Assembly: GCF_000384135.1 (NCBI RefSeq) | Contig: NZ_KB913028.1 | Span: forward strand, 1,922,298 to 1,986,297 | Source: Succinispira mobilis DSM 6222 | Lineage (GTDB): Bacteria > Bacillota > Negativicutes > Acidaminococcales > Succinispiraceae | Direction of reading: 5' to 3' | DNA: 64,000 nucleotides | Part shown: one piece after another, positions 44,972 to 56,533 of the stretch | Position numbering within the stretch: position 1 is the first letter of the stretch | Layout: the number at the start of each line of letters is the position of its first letter | Notes under the pieces: model-generated | Database searches by the model: none | The model's input: only the letters and a program-made list of their open reading frames with translations | Told to the model about the DNA's origin: nothing | Position numbers and translations under genes: made by a program

Positions 44972-45541
44972 CTAATCTAATATTACCCTCCCATTTTCAA
45001 ACGCTTTTATTCTTGCCAATGATTCTAAATTATAACCTTTGACATTTATTTTTTCAGCTCCACCCTGGAATTGTTTCTCAATAACTATGCCGATACCAAC
45101 AACTGTGCTCCCTGCTTGTTCAACTAAACTGGCTAACCCAACCGCAGCTTCTCCATGTGCTAAAAAATCATCTAATATCAAAACTTTCTCACCTGCTGGT
45201 AAAAACTTGCGTAACACACTTACATTGCTTGTAATTTTTTTAGTAAACGAATGCACTTTAGCCACATATGCTTCTTCATTCATTATCTCCGAAGCACTTT
45301 TTTTGGCAAACACCACTGGGACATGTAGGATAAATCCTGTAGCTAAGGCCACAGCAATTCCTGAAGCTTCAATTGTTAAAATTCTGTCTATTTTTTGCTC
45401 AGCAAAGCGTCTAGCGAATTCTTTACCAATTTCTAGCATTAGATCAGGGTCGATTTGGTGATTTAAAAAAGAATCCACCTTTAAAATTCTATCATTTAAA
45501 ACAATACCCTCACTTAAAATCTTTTCTTTTAATAATTGCAT
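44972..45541 (-). CDS. xpt: Xanthine phosphoribosyltransferase Xpt
   Basis: Purine salvage enzyme of 189 residues that makes XMP from xanthine and PRPP. The N-terminus MQLLKEKILSEGIVL and the PRPP motif VLILDDFLAHGEA match Xpt. In many Firmicutes xpt is controlled by a purine riboswitch, but the upstream 150 bases show no such element. It is first of three minus-strand genes with the thioesterase and acyl-CoA dehydrogenase. Confidence 0.9.
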   Translation of the reverse strand: MQLLKEKILSEGIVLNDRILKVDSFLNHQIDPDLMLEIGKEFARRFAEQKIDRILTIEASGIAVALATGFILHVPVVFAKKSASEIMNEEAYVAKVHSFTKKITSNVSVLRKFLPAGEKVLILDDFLAHGEAAVGLASLVEQAGSTVVGIGIVIEKQFQGGAEKINVKGYNLESLARIKAFENGRVILD

Positions 45542-45695
45542 TTTCTTCGTCCTCTCAATCTAAAGCTTTATTTTATATATTTTATACTAATTATGCCCAT
45601 TTGAAAACATAAAATTTGTTAGAACTTGAAAAATCACCTTTATAGGAAGCCAATAATATGCTAAAATTATAAATAATTTCAAGGAGGAGCAACTC

Positions 45696-45941
45696 ATGTA
45701 TACATATAAACCTAATGGCGTATGCGCACAAAGCATAACTTTCGATATAACCAATAATACTGTTTCGCAAATAACCTTCAAAGGCGGTTGCGACGGCAAT
45801 TTAAAGGGGTTAGCAGCTCTGGCCGAAGGAATGCCTTGTTCTGAGGCAATTGCTCGTTTGGCAGGTATAACTTGTGGCAACAGACCAACTTCCTGTCCTG
45901 ACCAGCTAGCACAAGCGCTTTCCGCAATTATTAATCCCTAA
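45696..45941 (+). CDS. TSCPD-domain protein (TIGR03905-type)
   Basis: A small protein of 81 residues with four or more conserved cysteines: GVCAQS, KGGCDGN, MPCSEA and TCGNRPTSCPDQL. The TSCPD domain also occurs at the C-terminus of class II ribonucleotide reductases and probably binds metal or iron-sulphur. Function of the stand-alone form is unknown. A strong AAGGAGG site precedes ATG. Confidence 0.8.
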   Translation: MYTYKPNGVCAQSITFDITNNTVSQITFKGGCDGNLKGLAALAEGMPCSEAIARLAGITCGNRPTSCPDQLAQALSAIINP

Positions 45942-46044
45942 CTGCAGTTGACAATAATTCTTTTATATTTTTCTTTATTAAAATATTTCCAAATCAAATA
46001 TCTTTAGCTTCAAAAACAACTTTACAAGTGAAAGGAGGGGCACA

Positions 46045-46995
46045 ATGATTAATCTCTATAAAAGTTCTGAAGACACCATTTGTGAATTAGCATTCGATGA
46101 AATCGATAAAGGTTGCTGGGTCGAGCTTATCAACCCCTCATCTGATGAATTAGCACTTATCACTGAAAAAACCGGTGTTTATTTAGATTTTCTAACAGCA
46201 GCATTAGATGACGAGGAACGTTCCCGTATCGAGGTAGAGCAAGATCAATTACTAATTTTGATTGACATTCCTTTACTCCGAAGCAATAAAGATTATGACA
46301 CTTTACCACTCGGCATCATAATCACAACCGATTATATCATTACCGTTTGCTTGGAAGTAAATGCTGTCCTAGCTGATTTTTCCACGCATAATGCGCGCTC
46401 TTTTTGCACATTCAAAAAAACACGCTTTTTGTTCCAAATTCTCTATAAATCTGCGCTATTATACTTAAAATATATCCGAAACATTAATCGGCGTACTGAC
46501 GAGTTAGAACAACATTTACGCAAATCAATGGATAACGATGAATTATTTAAACTTCTCGACTTAGAAAAAAGTTTAACTTATTTTTCCGCTTCTTTACGTA
46601 GTAATTTTAATGTTACGGAAAAATTACTACGCTTACGTTCCACAAATCAAGTGCAACATCTGATAAAAATGTACGAAGAAGATGAAGACCTTTTAGAAGA
46701 TGTAATCATTGAGTATCGCCAGGCGATTGAAATGGTTGAAATGTACAGCCATATTCTAAATGGAATGTTAGAAATTTTCGCTTCCATTATTTCCAACAAT
46801 CTGAATCTGGTTATGCGTTTACTGGCTTCTATAACGATAATTTTAGCCGTGCCAACAATGCTTTCCAGTTTTTGGGGAATGAATGTTCCCGTACCCCTAA
46901 GTGAGAATCCTCTAGGATTCCTTTGGGTTGTGGGACTAGCAATAACTTTAACGAGCGCCTGCGCTTTTTGGCTTTGGAAAAAAAGAATGTTCTAA
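46045..46995 (+). CDS. corA: CorA-family magnesium/divalent cation transporter
   Basis: A 316-residue protein with a large N-terminal cytoplasmic domain rich in helices and two C-terminal transmembrane segments; the signature WGMN follows the first one (near residue 282: SSFWGMNVPVP). CorA channels carry Mg and sometimes Co or Ni. The start follows AAAGGAGGGG. It converges with secF, with a strong terminator between them. Confidence 0.9.
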   Translation: MINLYKSSEDTICELAFDEIDKGCWVELINPSSDELALITEKTGVYLDFLTAALDDEERSRIEVEQDQLLILIDIPLLRSNKDYDTLPLGIIITTDYIITVCLEVNAVLADFSTHNARSFCTFKKTRFLFQILYKSALLYLKYIRNINRRTDELEQHLRKSMDNDELFKLLDLEKSLTYFSASLRSNFNVTEKLLRLRSTNQVQHLIKMYEEDEDLLEDVIIEYRQAIEMVEMYSHILNGMLEIFASIISNNLNLVMRLLASITIILAVPTMLSSFWGMNVPVPLSENPLGFLWVVGLAITLTSACAFWLWKKRMF

Positions 46996-47015
46996 GTTTT
47001 TTATAAAAAACGTTT

Positions 47016-47060
47016 AGTGCCCCTAGAAGCTAGCCCGAATGGCTAATTTCTAGGGGCACT
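47016..47060. terminator. Bidirectional terminator between corA and secF
   Basis: AGTGCCCCTAGAA (47016-47028) pairs with TTCTAGGGGCACT (47048-47060), with further pairing of GCTAGCC and GGCTAAT inside. G/C-rich stem and A/T flanks give termination on both strands. Confidence 0.85.
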
Positions 47061-47096
47061 ATTATTTTAAAATTCACCAAGTTTTATTTAAGTTAA

Positions 47097-47987
47097 TTAT
47101 TTAACACTTGCTTGGATCTTGCGGTTACGAAACATCATCCACAGTGAACTCGCCAAAAAAATGGATGTAAATGTACCGCTAACAAAGCCCACTGTCATGG
47201 CCATAGCAAAATTCTTTAAAGTATCGCCACCAAAAACATATAACGAAATTGTGGCAAATAATACTGTGGCAACAGTGTAAATCGACCTTGTCATAGTTTG
47301 ATTGATACTATTATTAACCAAAACTAAGAGCCCATCTGTTTTACGATAACTTTTTAAGTTTTCACGAATTCTATCAAAAATAACTATTGTTCCATTAATC
47401 GAATAACCTACTACTGTAAGCAATGCCGCTACAAAAGATGAATCTACTTCCGCTTGCGTTATTGCAAAAAATCCTAAAACAATCATTACATCTTGGATCA
47501 AACATAAAATCGCGGCCAACGCAAAATTTATTTCAAAACGTAAGGTTATATACGCAATCATCAATAACCAGGAAACAAGCATCGCAATACCTGCCTGCCT
47601 AGTCAATTCGCCCCCAATAGTGGCGCCAACTTTTTCCATTCTTAATAATTCAAAAGGAGCTACATTTTGTTCTAGACTTTTCATTATCGCAATCCGTTGT
47701 TGGTCATCTTCTAAAGCATAAGTTCTTATCACTACATTTTGCGCTTGTGTACTACCTTCAGCTCCGGCTAATTGAATAACACTATTTTCCAAAGAAAATT
47801 CTTTCAAGACCCCGCGCACCTGTTCTACCGATACCGCCTTATTGAATTTTAAATCAATAATCGTGCCTCCAGTAAAATCAATCCCCAAATTAAATCCACG
47901 TACCGCAATTGAAGTTACACAAAAAAGTAGCACAATAGTGGCGATGGTAAACCAAATTTTGCTTTTTCCCGCTATATTAAAATTCAT
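47097..47987 (-). CDS. secF: Protein-export membrane protein SecF
   Basis: Inner membrane accessory of the Sec translocase, helping pre-protein release. The 296-residue protein has a first membrane segment, the conserved GFNLGIDFTGGTIIDLKF, a periplasmic loop and five C-terminal membrane segments. ATG 47987 is preferred to a GTG at 47999 near the ribosome site. It follows secD by 14 bases and the two act as a heterodimer. Confidence 0.93.
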   Translation of the reverse strand: MNFNIAGKSKIWFTIATIVLLFCVTSIAVRGFNLGIDFTGGTIIDLKFNKAVSVEQVRGVLKEFSLENSVIQLAGAEGSTQAQNVVIRTYALEDDQQRIAIMKSLEQNVAPFELLRMEKVGATIGGELTRQAGIAMLVSWLLMIAYITLRFEINFALAAILCLIQDVMIVLGFFAITQAEVDSSFVAALLTVVGYSINGTIVIFDRIRENLKSYRKTDGLLVLVNNSINQTMTRSIYTVATVLFATISLYVFGGDTLKNFAMAMTVGFVSGTFTSIFLASSLWMMFRNRKIQASVK

Positions 47988-48001
47988 GATTCTACCCACT
48001 C

Positions 48002-49207
48002 CTATGCCCCAAAAAATTTGCTATTTTTAACTAAATTGCTGGCAATGAAAAATTTCAACATATATTTAGTTACTGTAATAGCTGTAAACATACTTAAGAC
48101 AATCCCAATCGCCAGCGTCACCGCAAATCCTTTTATTGGTCCTGCACCTAAGTAAAATAAAACCGCAGCCACAAATAGTGTTGTAATATTGGAGTCAAAA
48201 ATAGTCGTAAACGCTCTAGAAAACCCTGAGTCCATTGCGGAACGCAAAGTCTTGCCAGCCCGTACTTCCTCTTTAAACCGTTCGAAAATCAAGACATTAG
48301 CATCAACCGCCATACCCATTGATAAAATTATGCCAGCAATACCAGGCAAGGTCAACGTCGCATTTAACATCTTCATTGTAATCAACAATAACATCACATA
48401 TAACAATAAAGAAATATTAGCAATAAATCCAGATACTCGATAAAATAGACACATGAAAATCAATATTCCAATTACGCCTACCGCAAAAGCTTTAACACTT
48501 TTATCTTTAGAATCTTGTCCTAAAGTTGGTCCTACTGTACGATTTTCCACAATATTAACTTTAACTGGCAAAGAACCACTTCTGAGCAAAATTGCTAAAT
48601 GTTCCGCCTCTTCCATACTTCTATTTCCTGTTATAACTGCTTTTCCTCCAGTTATTGGTTCATTAACTACTGGTTTAGTAAGCACTTCATTATCCAATAA
48701 AATCGCTATCGGCTGACCCACAAATTTGCTCGTTAAATCGGCAAATTTTTTCGTTCCTGCCTCAGAAAACTCTATCGCCACTAAAGGCCTACTAGAGCCA
48801 TCCATATGTGCTTTGGAATCTTTTAAATCTTTTCCTGTTAAAACTGTATTATTTTGCGGATCCCGAAACTCCAACAATGCCGTTTTACCAATCATGGCTA
48901 TTGCTTTTTCTGGATCCTTAATTCCTGGTAATTCGACAATTATCCTGCGAGCACCTTGTCTTTGAATTATTGGTTCTGTTAAACCCAATTCATTTACCCG
49001 CCGTTCAATAATTTTAACCACCCGATTTACTGCATCGTCATTAACTTTAGCATCAGGCGTATCCACGGCTTCTAAAACAATATGTGTTCCACCTTGCAAA
49101 TCTAACCCTTGTTTTATCGAATTAGATAAAGGTACAATATACACTGCAAAAGCGATTAAAATAACCAATGCAATTCCCGTAAACTTTCCAAAACTATCCC
49201 ATCTCAA
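48002..49207 (-). CDS. secD: Protein-export membrane protein SecD
   Basis: Partner of SecF. The 401-residue protein has an N-terminal membrane segment, SIKQGLDLQGGTHIVLEAVD at the start of the periplasmic region and six membrane segments. It starts at TTG 49207 (eight bases after GGGGG); no ATG in frame lies near. SecD and SecF are separate genes, as in Negativicutes and most Gram-negative bacteria. Confidence 0.93.
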   Translation of the reverse strand: MRWDSFGKFTGIALVILIAFAVYIVPLSNSIKQGLDLQGGTHIVLEAVDTPDAKVNDDAVNRVVKIIERRVNELGLTEPIIQRQGARRIIVELPGIKDPEKAIAMIGKTALLEFRDPQNNTVLTGKDLKDSKAHMDGSSRPLVAIEFSEAGTKKFADLTSKFVGQPIAILLDNEVLTKPVVNEPITGGKAVITGNRSMEEAEHLAILLRSGSLPVKVNIVENRTVGPTLGQDSKDKSVKAFAVGVIGILIFMCLFYRVSGFIANISLLLYVMLLLITMKMLNATLTLPGIAGIILSMGMAVDANVLIFERFKEEVRAGKTLRSAMDSGFSRAFTTIFDSNITTLFVAAVLFYLGAGPIKGFAVTLAIGIVLSMFTAITVTKYMLKFFIASNLVKNSKFFGA

Positions 49208-49246
49208 GCAAATTGCCCCCTTAGTAATTGTATACAGAAAGTATTT

Positions 49247-49846
49247 TTACAATTTTATTATTCTTGTTTCTGTCACTATATAATGCATTTTTACATCTCG
49301 AATACCACTTGGCAAATTTTCCAATAAATTATATTCTGCGGCCACGCCAATATAGATTGCTTTTCGTGCTTTCGGTAAAAACCGATCATAATAGCCTTTG
49401 CCTAAACCTAAGCGTGCTCCATTTTTTGAAAACCCTAATCCCGGAACCAGTACAACATCAATATCTTCCGTCGGGCAAGTTGCAACTTGCATAGGCATTC
49501 TAATGCCAAACTCACCTAGTACTACTGACTCTAGGTTGGGCAAATAAACTGCTTCTAGCAAACTTTTTTCTTTATCCAAAATTATCGGTACGCAAACATT
49601 TTTGTTCTGCTGCAAAAATATCTCTAACAGTCCATCTATGGAAATTTCTTTTCCAAAAGCTAGATAGCCCATTATCGTTTGTGCCGTTTGTACTTCTGGC
49701 AAAGATGCTAATTGCTTGGTAATTTTGACATTGCAAATTTCCAGCTCTTGACTGACAAGATTGTTTCTTGCAGTCAAGAGCTGTTTTCTAATTAATTGCT
49801 TATGCACCTTTAGTTCAGCATCTGAAATTTCAGGTCTATTCTTCAC
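49247..49846 (-). CDS. 5-formyltetrahydrofolate cyclo-ligase
   Basis: Converts 5-formyl-THF to methenyl-THF with ATP. The 199-residue protein has the signature LVPGLGFSKNGARLGLGKGY (near 130-149). The start is uncertain: GTG 49846 after a GAGGGG site gives a length close to the family, while TTG 49882 would overlap yajC by 47 bases and add 12 residues. It overlaps yajC by 11 bases with the chosen start. Similar to YgfA/MTHFS. Confidence 0.85.
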   Translation of the reverse strand: MKNRPEISDAELKVHKQLIRKQLLTARNNLVSQELEICNVKITKQLASLPEVQTAQTIMGYLAFGKEISIDGLLEIFLQQNKNVCVPIILDKEKSLLEAVYLPNLESVVLGEFGIRMPMQVATCPTEDIDVVLVPGLGFSKNGARLGLGKGYYDRFLPKARKAIYIGVAAEYNLLENLPSGIRDVKMHYIVTETRIIKL

Positions 49847-50120
49847 TGCGCCCCTCAACTTGGTTAACAGCCGTTTTAACAAATTCTATTTCTACTTTAT
49901 CAGCTACCTTCAGCACTATCTTTTTATCATCAATAGCTGTAACAACTCCATACATACCACCTACTGTAATAACCTTATCGCCCTTTTTCAAAGCGCCGAG
50001 CATGCTCGCTCTTTTTTGTTGTTCTTTTTTCTGTGGTTTATATAACATAAAATAAAAAATCAAACCCATTAGTAAAAATGGCCATACAGCAGTAAGTGTT
50101 TGGATTACATCATTTGGCAT
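49836..50120 (-). CDS. yajC: Sec translocase accessory protein YajC
   Basis: A 94-residue single-pass membrane protein. The hydrophobic segment FLLMGLIFYFMLYKPQKKEQ (15-34) is the family signature, followed by a soluble tail GDKVITVGGMYGVVTAI. YajC binds SecD/SecF. It lies near secD/secF and next to tgt, a conserved gene order (tgt-yajC-secDF). Confidence 0.93.
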   Translation of the reverse strand: MPNDVIQTLTAVWPFLLMGLIFYFMLYKPQKKEQQKRASMLGALKKGDKVITVGGMYGVVTAIDDKKIVLKVADKVEIEFVKTAVNQVEGRSEE

Positions 50121-50208
50121 TGTGGACTAGCCCCCTTAAATAATTTATTATTTTTATTAACTATTATTAATTATACGCTATCATAAAAAAAATGTAAAAT
50201 AGCTTTTA

Positions 50209-52358
<2,150 letters not shown>

Positions 52359-52370
52359 CTTTCCTCCAAC

Positions 52371-53810
52371 TTAATAAACCTTTCTAATAACACAACCGCT
52401 AAAATAGTGTTTGATTATTTTCTGATAAAAATCTGTTTCTAAAGACAAAATCTTCGGTTCATTATTTTTCCCCTTAACTTCAGATTCTTTATCTTTCTGA
52501 TTTTTATCTTCACTCTTGCGCTTTTTTTCCGCCTCTTGTTTAGCTTTTTCTTTATTCTGCAAATCTTTCAAGGCGTCTTCCGCCATCCCTTTGGCTCCCC
52601 ATTGACTCATTCCAACTCCATGTCCCCAACCATAGCCAGTAATAATAATTTTTTCATTATTAGATCTAGACAAACGCCTTATATTCTCACCATCTTTTGG
52701 TAAACCAATGCTATTTTTATTGTCAATATTTATATCAATATCTACCTGCCCAACTTGATTACCAAACCGATCAACAAGCGGCGCTTCAATGGTATCTGGC
52801 ATTGGAATGCCTATAGCGATGTCAAATAAAGTGCTTTTAAGCTTTAATATTTCTCTAAATTTACTGCCTTTTATTACTTCCCAGCCTTGCTCACCTAAAA
52901 CTCTCAATTGATTTAAACGCCCCGCTGCCGTTCGATCTGCTGTTTTTTTATCAGCAGTTTTAGCTAGCGGTGATAATTCAAAAGCTTTTATTTTCCCCAT
53001 TTTATAACCAGCTTCTAAAAACATTCGGTCTAATTCTTCAGGCGCAAAACTAACAAGCCATTTATAATGCGGTGCTTGCTGATCAAAGTCCTCCACAGAC
53101 TGTAAATAAGGGATTTCACTACCCCAAACCATTAAACTACTTTCTGTTCGTCCACCACTACTACTATGAAAAAACGTTTCTGCCACTTTATCTTTAAAAA
53201 ATACAACTTCGCCTCTAGTATCTTGTACTATTTTTGTAGTTAGAGGATTTTCATATTCCTTGCCTCCATAAACTTGACTGCTAGTATCTGCCAACACATC
53301 ATAGCCCAAAATATCTCGTTTACCTAAAGAACTATAGGCAAAAGAACGTGCTGCAACAGCCTGAGCTTTCAAAGCCTGCTCTGGCCAACTAGCCGGCATT
53401 TCTTGCGGCAAAACACTGTATAAATATTCTTCCAATGGTAAAATATTTATCACATCAATTCGCCCATTGTCCACACTAACAATCACTTCTCCGCGATAGG
53501 TACGGCGATTTATTTGAACAAAGGCATCTTTACCAGCTCTTATCCGTATTTTGTTCGGTAATTTAAAATCATTTAGATATAGCAACTTATTGCGCACATT
53601 TAAAAAAGAATTTTCTTGTTTACTGCTAGAATATAACAACTTATCATTACTAGTATCGAAAATCTGATACATATCTTGAGCACGCAACTGCACCGCTATT
53701 TGTTTAAGTGCTAGAGCGACATGGATATTCGGCCCTAAATCAGGTTCTTTTGCCCAACAATTGCTACTGAAAACTAATAAACTAATTATTATTAATAGTT
53801 TTTTCAACAT
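52371..53810 (-). CDS. SpoIID/LytB-domain peptidoglycan-binding protein, secreted
   Basis: A 479-residue protein with a signal peptide (MLKKLLIIISLLVFSSNCWA) and a SpoIID core (about 90-410). Visible family segments include LPLEEYLYSVLPQEMPASW, AQAVAARSFA, STFFHSSSGG-like and YGWGHGVGMSQWGAKGMA. SpoIID is a lytic transglycosylase acting on peptidoglycan, best known in endospore engulfment. A lysine/glutamate-rich run (about 417-450) inside the last part is unusual. A homologue outside sporulation, such as LytB modifiers, is possible. Placement between queA and queH is odd. Confidence 0.8.
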   Translation of the reverse strand: MLKKLLIIISLLVFSSNCWAKEPDLGPNIHVALALKQIAVQLRAQDMYQIFDTSNDKLLYSSSKQENSFLNVRNKLLYLNDFKLPNKIRIRAGKDAFVQINRRTYRGEVIVSVDNGRIDVINILPLEEYLYSVLPQEMPASWPEQALKAQAVAARSFAYSSLGKRDILGYDVLADTSSQVYGGKEYENPLTTKIVQDTRGEVVFFKDKVAETFFHSSSGGRTESSLMVWGSEIPYLQSVEDFDQQAPHYKWLVSFAPEELDRMFLEAGYKMGKIKAFELSPLAKTADKKTADRTAAGRLNQLRVLGEQGWEVIKGSKFREILKLKSTLFDIAIGIPMPDTIEAPLVDRFGNQVGQVDIDINIDNKNSIGLPKDGENIRRLSRSNNEKIIITGYGWGHGVGMSQWGAKGMAEDALKDLQNKEKAKQEAEKKRKSEDKNQKDKESEVKGKNNEPKILSLETDFYQKIIKHYFSGCVIRKVY

Positions 53811-53826
53811 AGATAGGCCTCCCCCA

Positions 53827-54366
53827 TTAACTTATTTTTTTTTTTTCATAACGGTCACGTTCGCTAAATATACAGCCACAATAAGCCTGCCGATACAATT
53901 GCGCCTCAAGGCTCAATTGCTTGCCAATTTCAAAGCCAGGACGAAAATCTTGATAATAAAACTCTATTCCAACTTGATTAGCTACTTGCTGACAAATATC
54001 TTTTAACAACTCATGTTTCTGAAAAGGACTAACCAATAGGGTTGTAGAAAAGCAATCATAGCCTGATATTTTAGCATATTCTGCTACTTTCAGCATCCGT
54101 ACTTGATAACAATGTACACAACGCACTGGCTGAATTTGTAAGCAGTTTAATAAGAACTCTTCCAAATTATATGTTTTATCTACTATTAGTTTAAGCTTTT
54201 GCTTTTGGCTATACTCTCTTAAAGTTTGTAGGCGACGAATAAATTCCTTGTAAGGATGAATATTGGGATTAAAAAAATAGCTCGTAACTGCAAATTCTTG
54301 CTTTAAAATCGTCAGGGGATAGGTTAAGCAAGGTGCACAGCAAGTATGCAATAGCATTGTTTTCAA
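53827..54366 (-). CDS. queH: Epoxyqueuosine reductase QueH
   Basis: Reduces epoxyqueuosine to queuosine in tRNA; QueH replaces QueG in many bacteria. The 179-residue protein has the cysteine motifs HTCCAPC near the N-terminus, VRCVHCYQVRM near 100 and AYCGCIFSERDRY at the C-terminus, likely iron-sulphur and redox-active sites. The start TTG 54366 follows AGGAGG by nine bases (inside the ruvB end); ATG 54357 is too far. With queA and tgt nearby, queuosine synthesis is complete from preQ1. Confidence 0.9.
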   Translation of the reverse strand: MKTMLLHTCCAPCLTYPLTILKQEFAVTSYFFNPNIHPYKEFIRRLQTLREYSQKQKLKLIVDKTYNLEEFLLNCLQIQPVRCVHCYQVRMLKVAEYAKISGYDCFSTTLLVSPFQKHELLKDICQQVANQVGIEFYYQDFRPGFEIGKQLSLEAQLYRQAYCGCIFSERDRYEKKKIS

Positions 54367-54370
54367 TAAC

Positions 54371-55369
54371 TTATTCCTCCTTAACAATTCCTAAATACTT
54401 ATAAGTTTGCGCCGTAGCTATTCGCCCCCGTGGCGTCCGCTGTAATAACCCTAGTTGCATTAAAAATGGTTCATAAACATCTTCGATAGTCGTAATTTCC
54501 TCGCTTACCGAAGCAGCCAAAGTTTCCACGCCCACCGGTCCGCCAGCAAAATTAACCGCAATTACTTCTAATAGTCTGCGGTCATTTTTATCCAAACCCA
54601 ATTTATCAATTTCTAAGCAATTCAATGCTTTTTCTACTATTTCTTGATTGATAAGTCTTGCTTCAAATACCTGCGCAAAATCTCTTACTCTTTTCAAAAG
54701 CCGATTGGCAACCCTAGGGGTGCCCCTGGCCCGCACCGCAATTTCTTGTGCCGCATCTATGTCAATTGCAACATCTAAAATTTCACTTGCTCTTTGAACT
54801 ATAAAGGTTAGTTCTTCTGGATTATAGTATTCTAAACGTAATAAAATTCCAAAACGATCTCGCAACGGCGAAGCTAACGCTCCTGCTCTAGTAGTTGCTC
54901 CCACTAAAGTAAACTTAGGCAAATCTATTCTAATGCTACGCGCACTAGGGCCTTTCCCAATAATAATATCTAAAGCATAATCTTCCATCGCCGAGTATAA
55001 AATTTCTTCTACACTGCGTGATAAACGATGAATTTCATCAATGAAAAGCACATCATTTTCATTAAGATTAGTCAAAATTGCCGCTAAATCGCCTTGTCGC
55101 TCAATAGCTGGGCCAGATGTTACCCGCAAATTAACGCCTAATTCATTAGCAATAATATTAGCTAATGTTGTCTTGCCTAAACCTGGTGGTCCAAATAGTA
55201 ATACATGATCTAAAGCTTCTCCCCTACCTAAGGCAGCTTTAATAAACACTTCTAGATTATTTTTAACTTGTTCTTGCCCAATATATTCTGCAATCTTCTT
55301 AGGTCGTAAATTATATTGCCAAGTATCTAGTTCCTGCTCCATACCAGCTACTAGTCTATTATCTTCCAT
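54371..55369 (-). CDS. ruvB: Holliday junction branch migration helicase RuvB
   Basis: AAA+ motor that drives branch migration with RuvA. The 332-residue protein has Walker [12 protein letters not shown] (near 60-70), Walker [11 protein letters not shown] and sensor ATTRAGAL. The winged helix lies at the C-terminus (about 260-332). ATG 55369 follows GGGGG by 10 bases; TTG 55375 is too close. Confidence 0.95.
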   Translation of the reverse strand: MEDNRLVAGMEQELDTWQYNLRPKKIAEYIGQEQVKNNLEVFIKAALGRGEALDHVLLFGPPGLGKTTLANIIANELGVNLRVTSGPAIERQGDLAAILTNLNENDVLFIDEIHRLSRSVEEILYSAMEDYALDIIIGKGPSARSIRIDLPKFTLVGATTRAGALASPLRDRFGILLRLEYYNPEELTFIVQRASEILDVAIDIDAAQEIAVRARGTPRVANRLLKRVRDFAQVFEARLINQEIVEKALNCLEIDKLGLDKNDRRLLEVIAVNFAGGPVGVETLAASVSEEITTIEDVYEPFLMQLGLLQRTPRGRIATAQTYKYLGIVKEE

Positions 55370-55376
55370 AAGCAAC

Positions 55377-55982
55377 TCACCCCCTTGCTAATTCTTTTAG
55401 AGCTACTTTAAGAGTTTCTTCTACAGTCATTGTATTTTTAAATACTCGTTGTGCGACGTTAGTTGCTCGCGACAAATCGTATCCTAAGCTTTGTAAGGCC
55501 AAAATAACATCCTGTAGCACTGTATTATTAGTCAAATCTAGACCTGTTTCCTCTAAACTATGTAGCTGTTCAAGAGTAATCGTTTCTTTAAACTTGTCCT
55601 GTAATTCTAATACTAAGCGTTCTGCGGTCTTTTTCCCTATTCCTGGAATCTTTACTAAAACCGCCACATTTTTAGTCTGTATAGCTAGTTTAAAGGCTTC
55701 AATACTCAAACTGGCCAAAATCACTAAAGCTACTTTGGCACCAATTCCACTAACATTTATTAATTTTATAAATAAATCATACTCTTCTTTTTGCAAAAAA
55801 CCATACAGTAATAAAGCATCCTCACGCACATAAGTATAAGTATACATAAATACATCTTGTTTATTTTCTAAACTACGCAAATTTTTGCTACTTAAAAAAA
55901 TTCTATAACCAATTCCTTGAACATCTACTAGACAGCAATCCTCTGCCAAAGAATGAATTTTCCCTCTTATAAATCCAATCAT
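55377..55982 (-). CDS. ruvA: Holliday junction DNA-binding protein RuvA
   Basis: Tetramer that binds four-way junctions and loads RuvB. The 201-residue protein starts [15 protein letters not shown] (OB domain), has two helix-hairpin-helix motifs ([16 protein letters not shown] near 71 and [16 protein letters not shown] near 107), and the C-terminal RuvB-binding domain (about 150-201). ATG 55982 overlaps the ruvC stop (TAATG). Confidence 0.95.
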   Translation of the reverse strand: MIGFIRGKIHSLAEDCCLVDVQGIGYRIFLSSKNLRSLENKQDVFMYTYTYVREDALLLYGFLQKEEYDLFIKLINVSGIGAKVALVILASLSIEAFKLAIQTKNVAVLVKIPGIGKKTAERLVLELQDKFKETITLEQLHSLEETGLDLTNNTVLQDVILALQSLGYDLSRATNVAQRVFKNTMTVEETLKVALKELARG

Positions 55983-56473
55983 TATTTTTTTTGCCAATAA
56001 TTACTAACTGCTGAATGCGCCGCACAAATAGCCACGGCTAAAGCATCAGCCACATCATCTGGTTTTGGCTTCTCCTTTATATTTAATAGTCTTTGCACCA
56101 TTAAAGTTACCTGTTCTTTTGTTGCCCGTCCATAACCCACAACTGCTAATTTAACCTGTATAGGTGTATATTCTCTAACTAGCAAGCCATTTTTTTCACC
56201 CGTTAATAAAATTACACCCCGTGCTTGACTAACGGTCATTACCGTTCGTGCATTTTTATTAAAAAACAATTCTTCTACAGCCATAATTTCCGGCTTATAT
56301 ATTTCTATAATTTTACTTAATTCTTCATGCAAAATCAATAAGCGCTGAGCCGGATCTAAGTCTTTGTCAGTAAGCACAGCTCCGTAATTAACAACTGAAA
56401 GCTTATTGCCAAAGATGTCAACCACTCCATAACCGCAAATTGCCGTGCCTGGATCTATACCTAGTATTCTCAC
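55982..56473 (-). CDS. ruvC: Holliday junction resolvase RuvC
   Basis: Endonuclease that cuts junctions. The 163-residue protein has the catalytic acidic residues in ILGIDPGTAICG, AVEELFFNKN and the pair in KPDDVADALAVAICA. It starts at GTG 56473 with a GGACGG site. First of ruvC-ruvA-ruvB, preceded by a strong hairpin. Confidence 0.95.
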   Translation of the reverse strand: MRILGIDPGTAICGYGVVDIFGNKLSVVNYGAVLTDKDLDPAQRLLILHEELSKIIEIYKPEIMAVEELFFNKNARTVMTVSQARGVILLTGEKNGLLVREYTPIQVKLAVVGYGRATKEQVTLMVQRLLNIKEKPKPDDVADALAVAICAAHSAVSNYWQKK

Positions 56474-56492
56474 AAAAACCGTCCTTTTTTAC

Positions 56493-56526
56493 AACAAATA
56501 AGCAGGCTAACGCCTGCTTATTTGTT
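56493..56526. repeat. Perfect 15-base hairpin between yebC and ruvC
   Basis: AACAAATAAGCAGGC (56493-56507), loop TAAC, and its complement (56512-56526). On the minus strand it lies 7 bases after yebC and 20 bases before ruvC. The downstream side lacks a clear U-tract outside the arm, so it may be a partial terminator or a processing stem. Confidence 0.6.
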
Positions 56527-56533
56527 GGTTATT

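Noticed and set aside
45542..45695. Purine riboswitch upstream of xpt
   Set aside because: No sequence resembling the purine-aptamer core is visible in the 150 bases upstream, although this is the usual arrangement in B. subtilis.
45587..45880. Minus-strand frame of 97 codons opposite the TSCPD gene
   Set aside because: The TSCPD gene has a strong ribosome site and conserved cysteines; the antisense frame does not.
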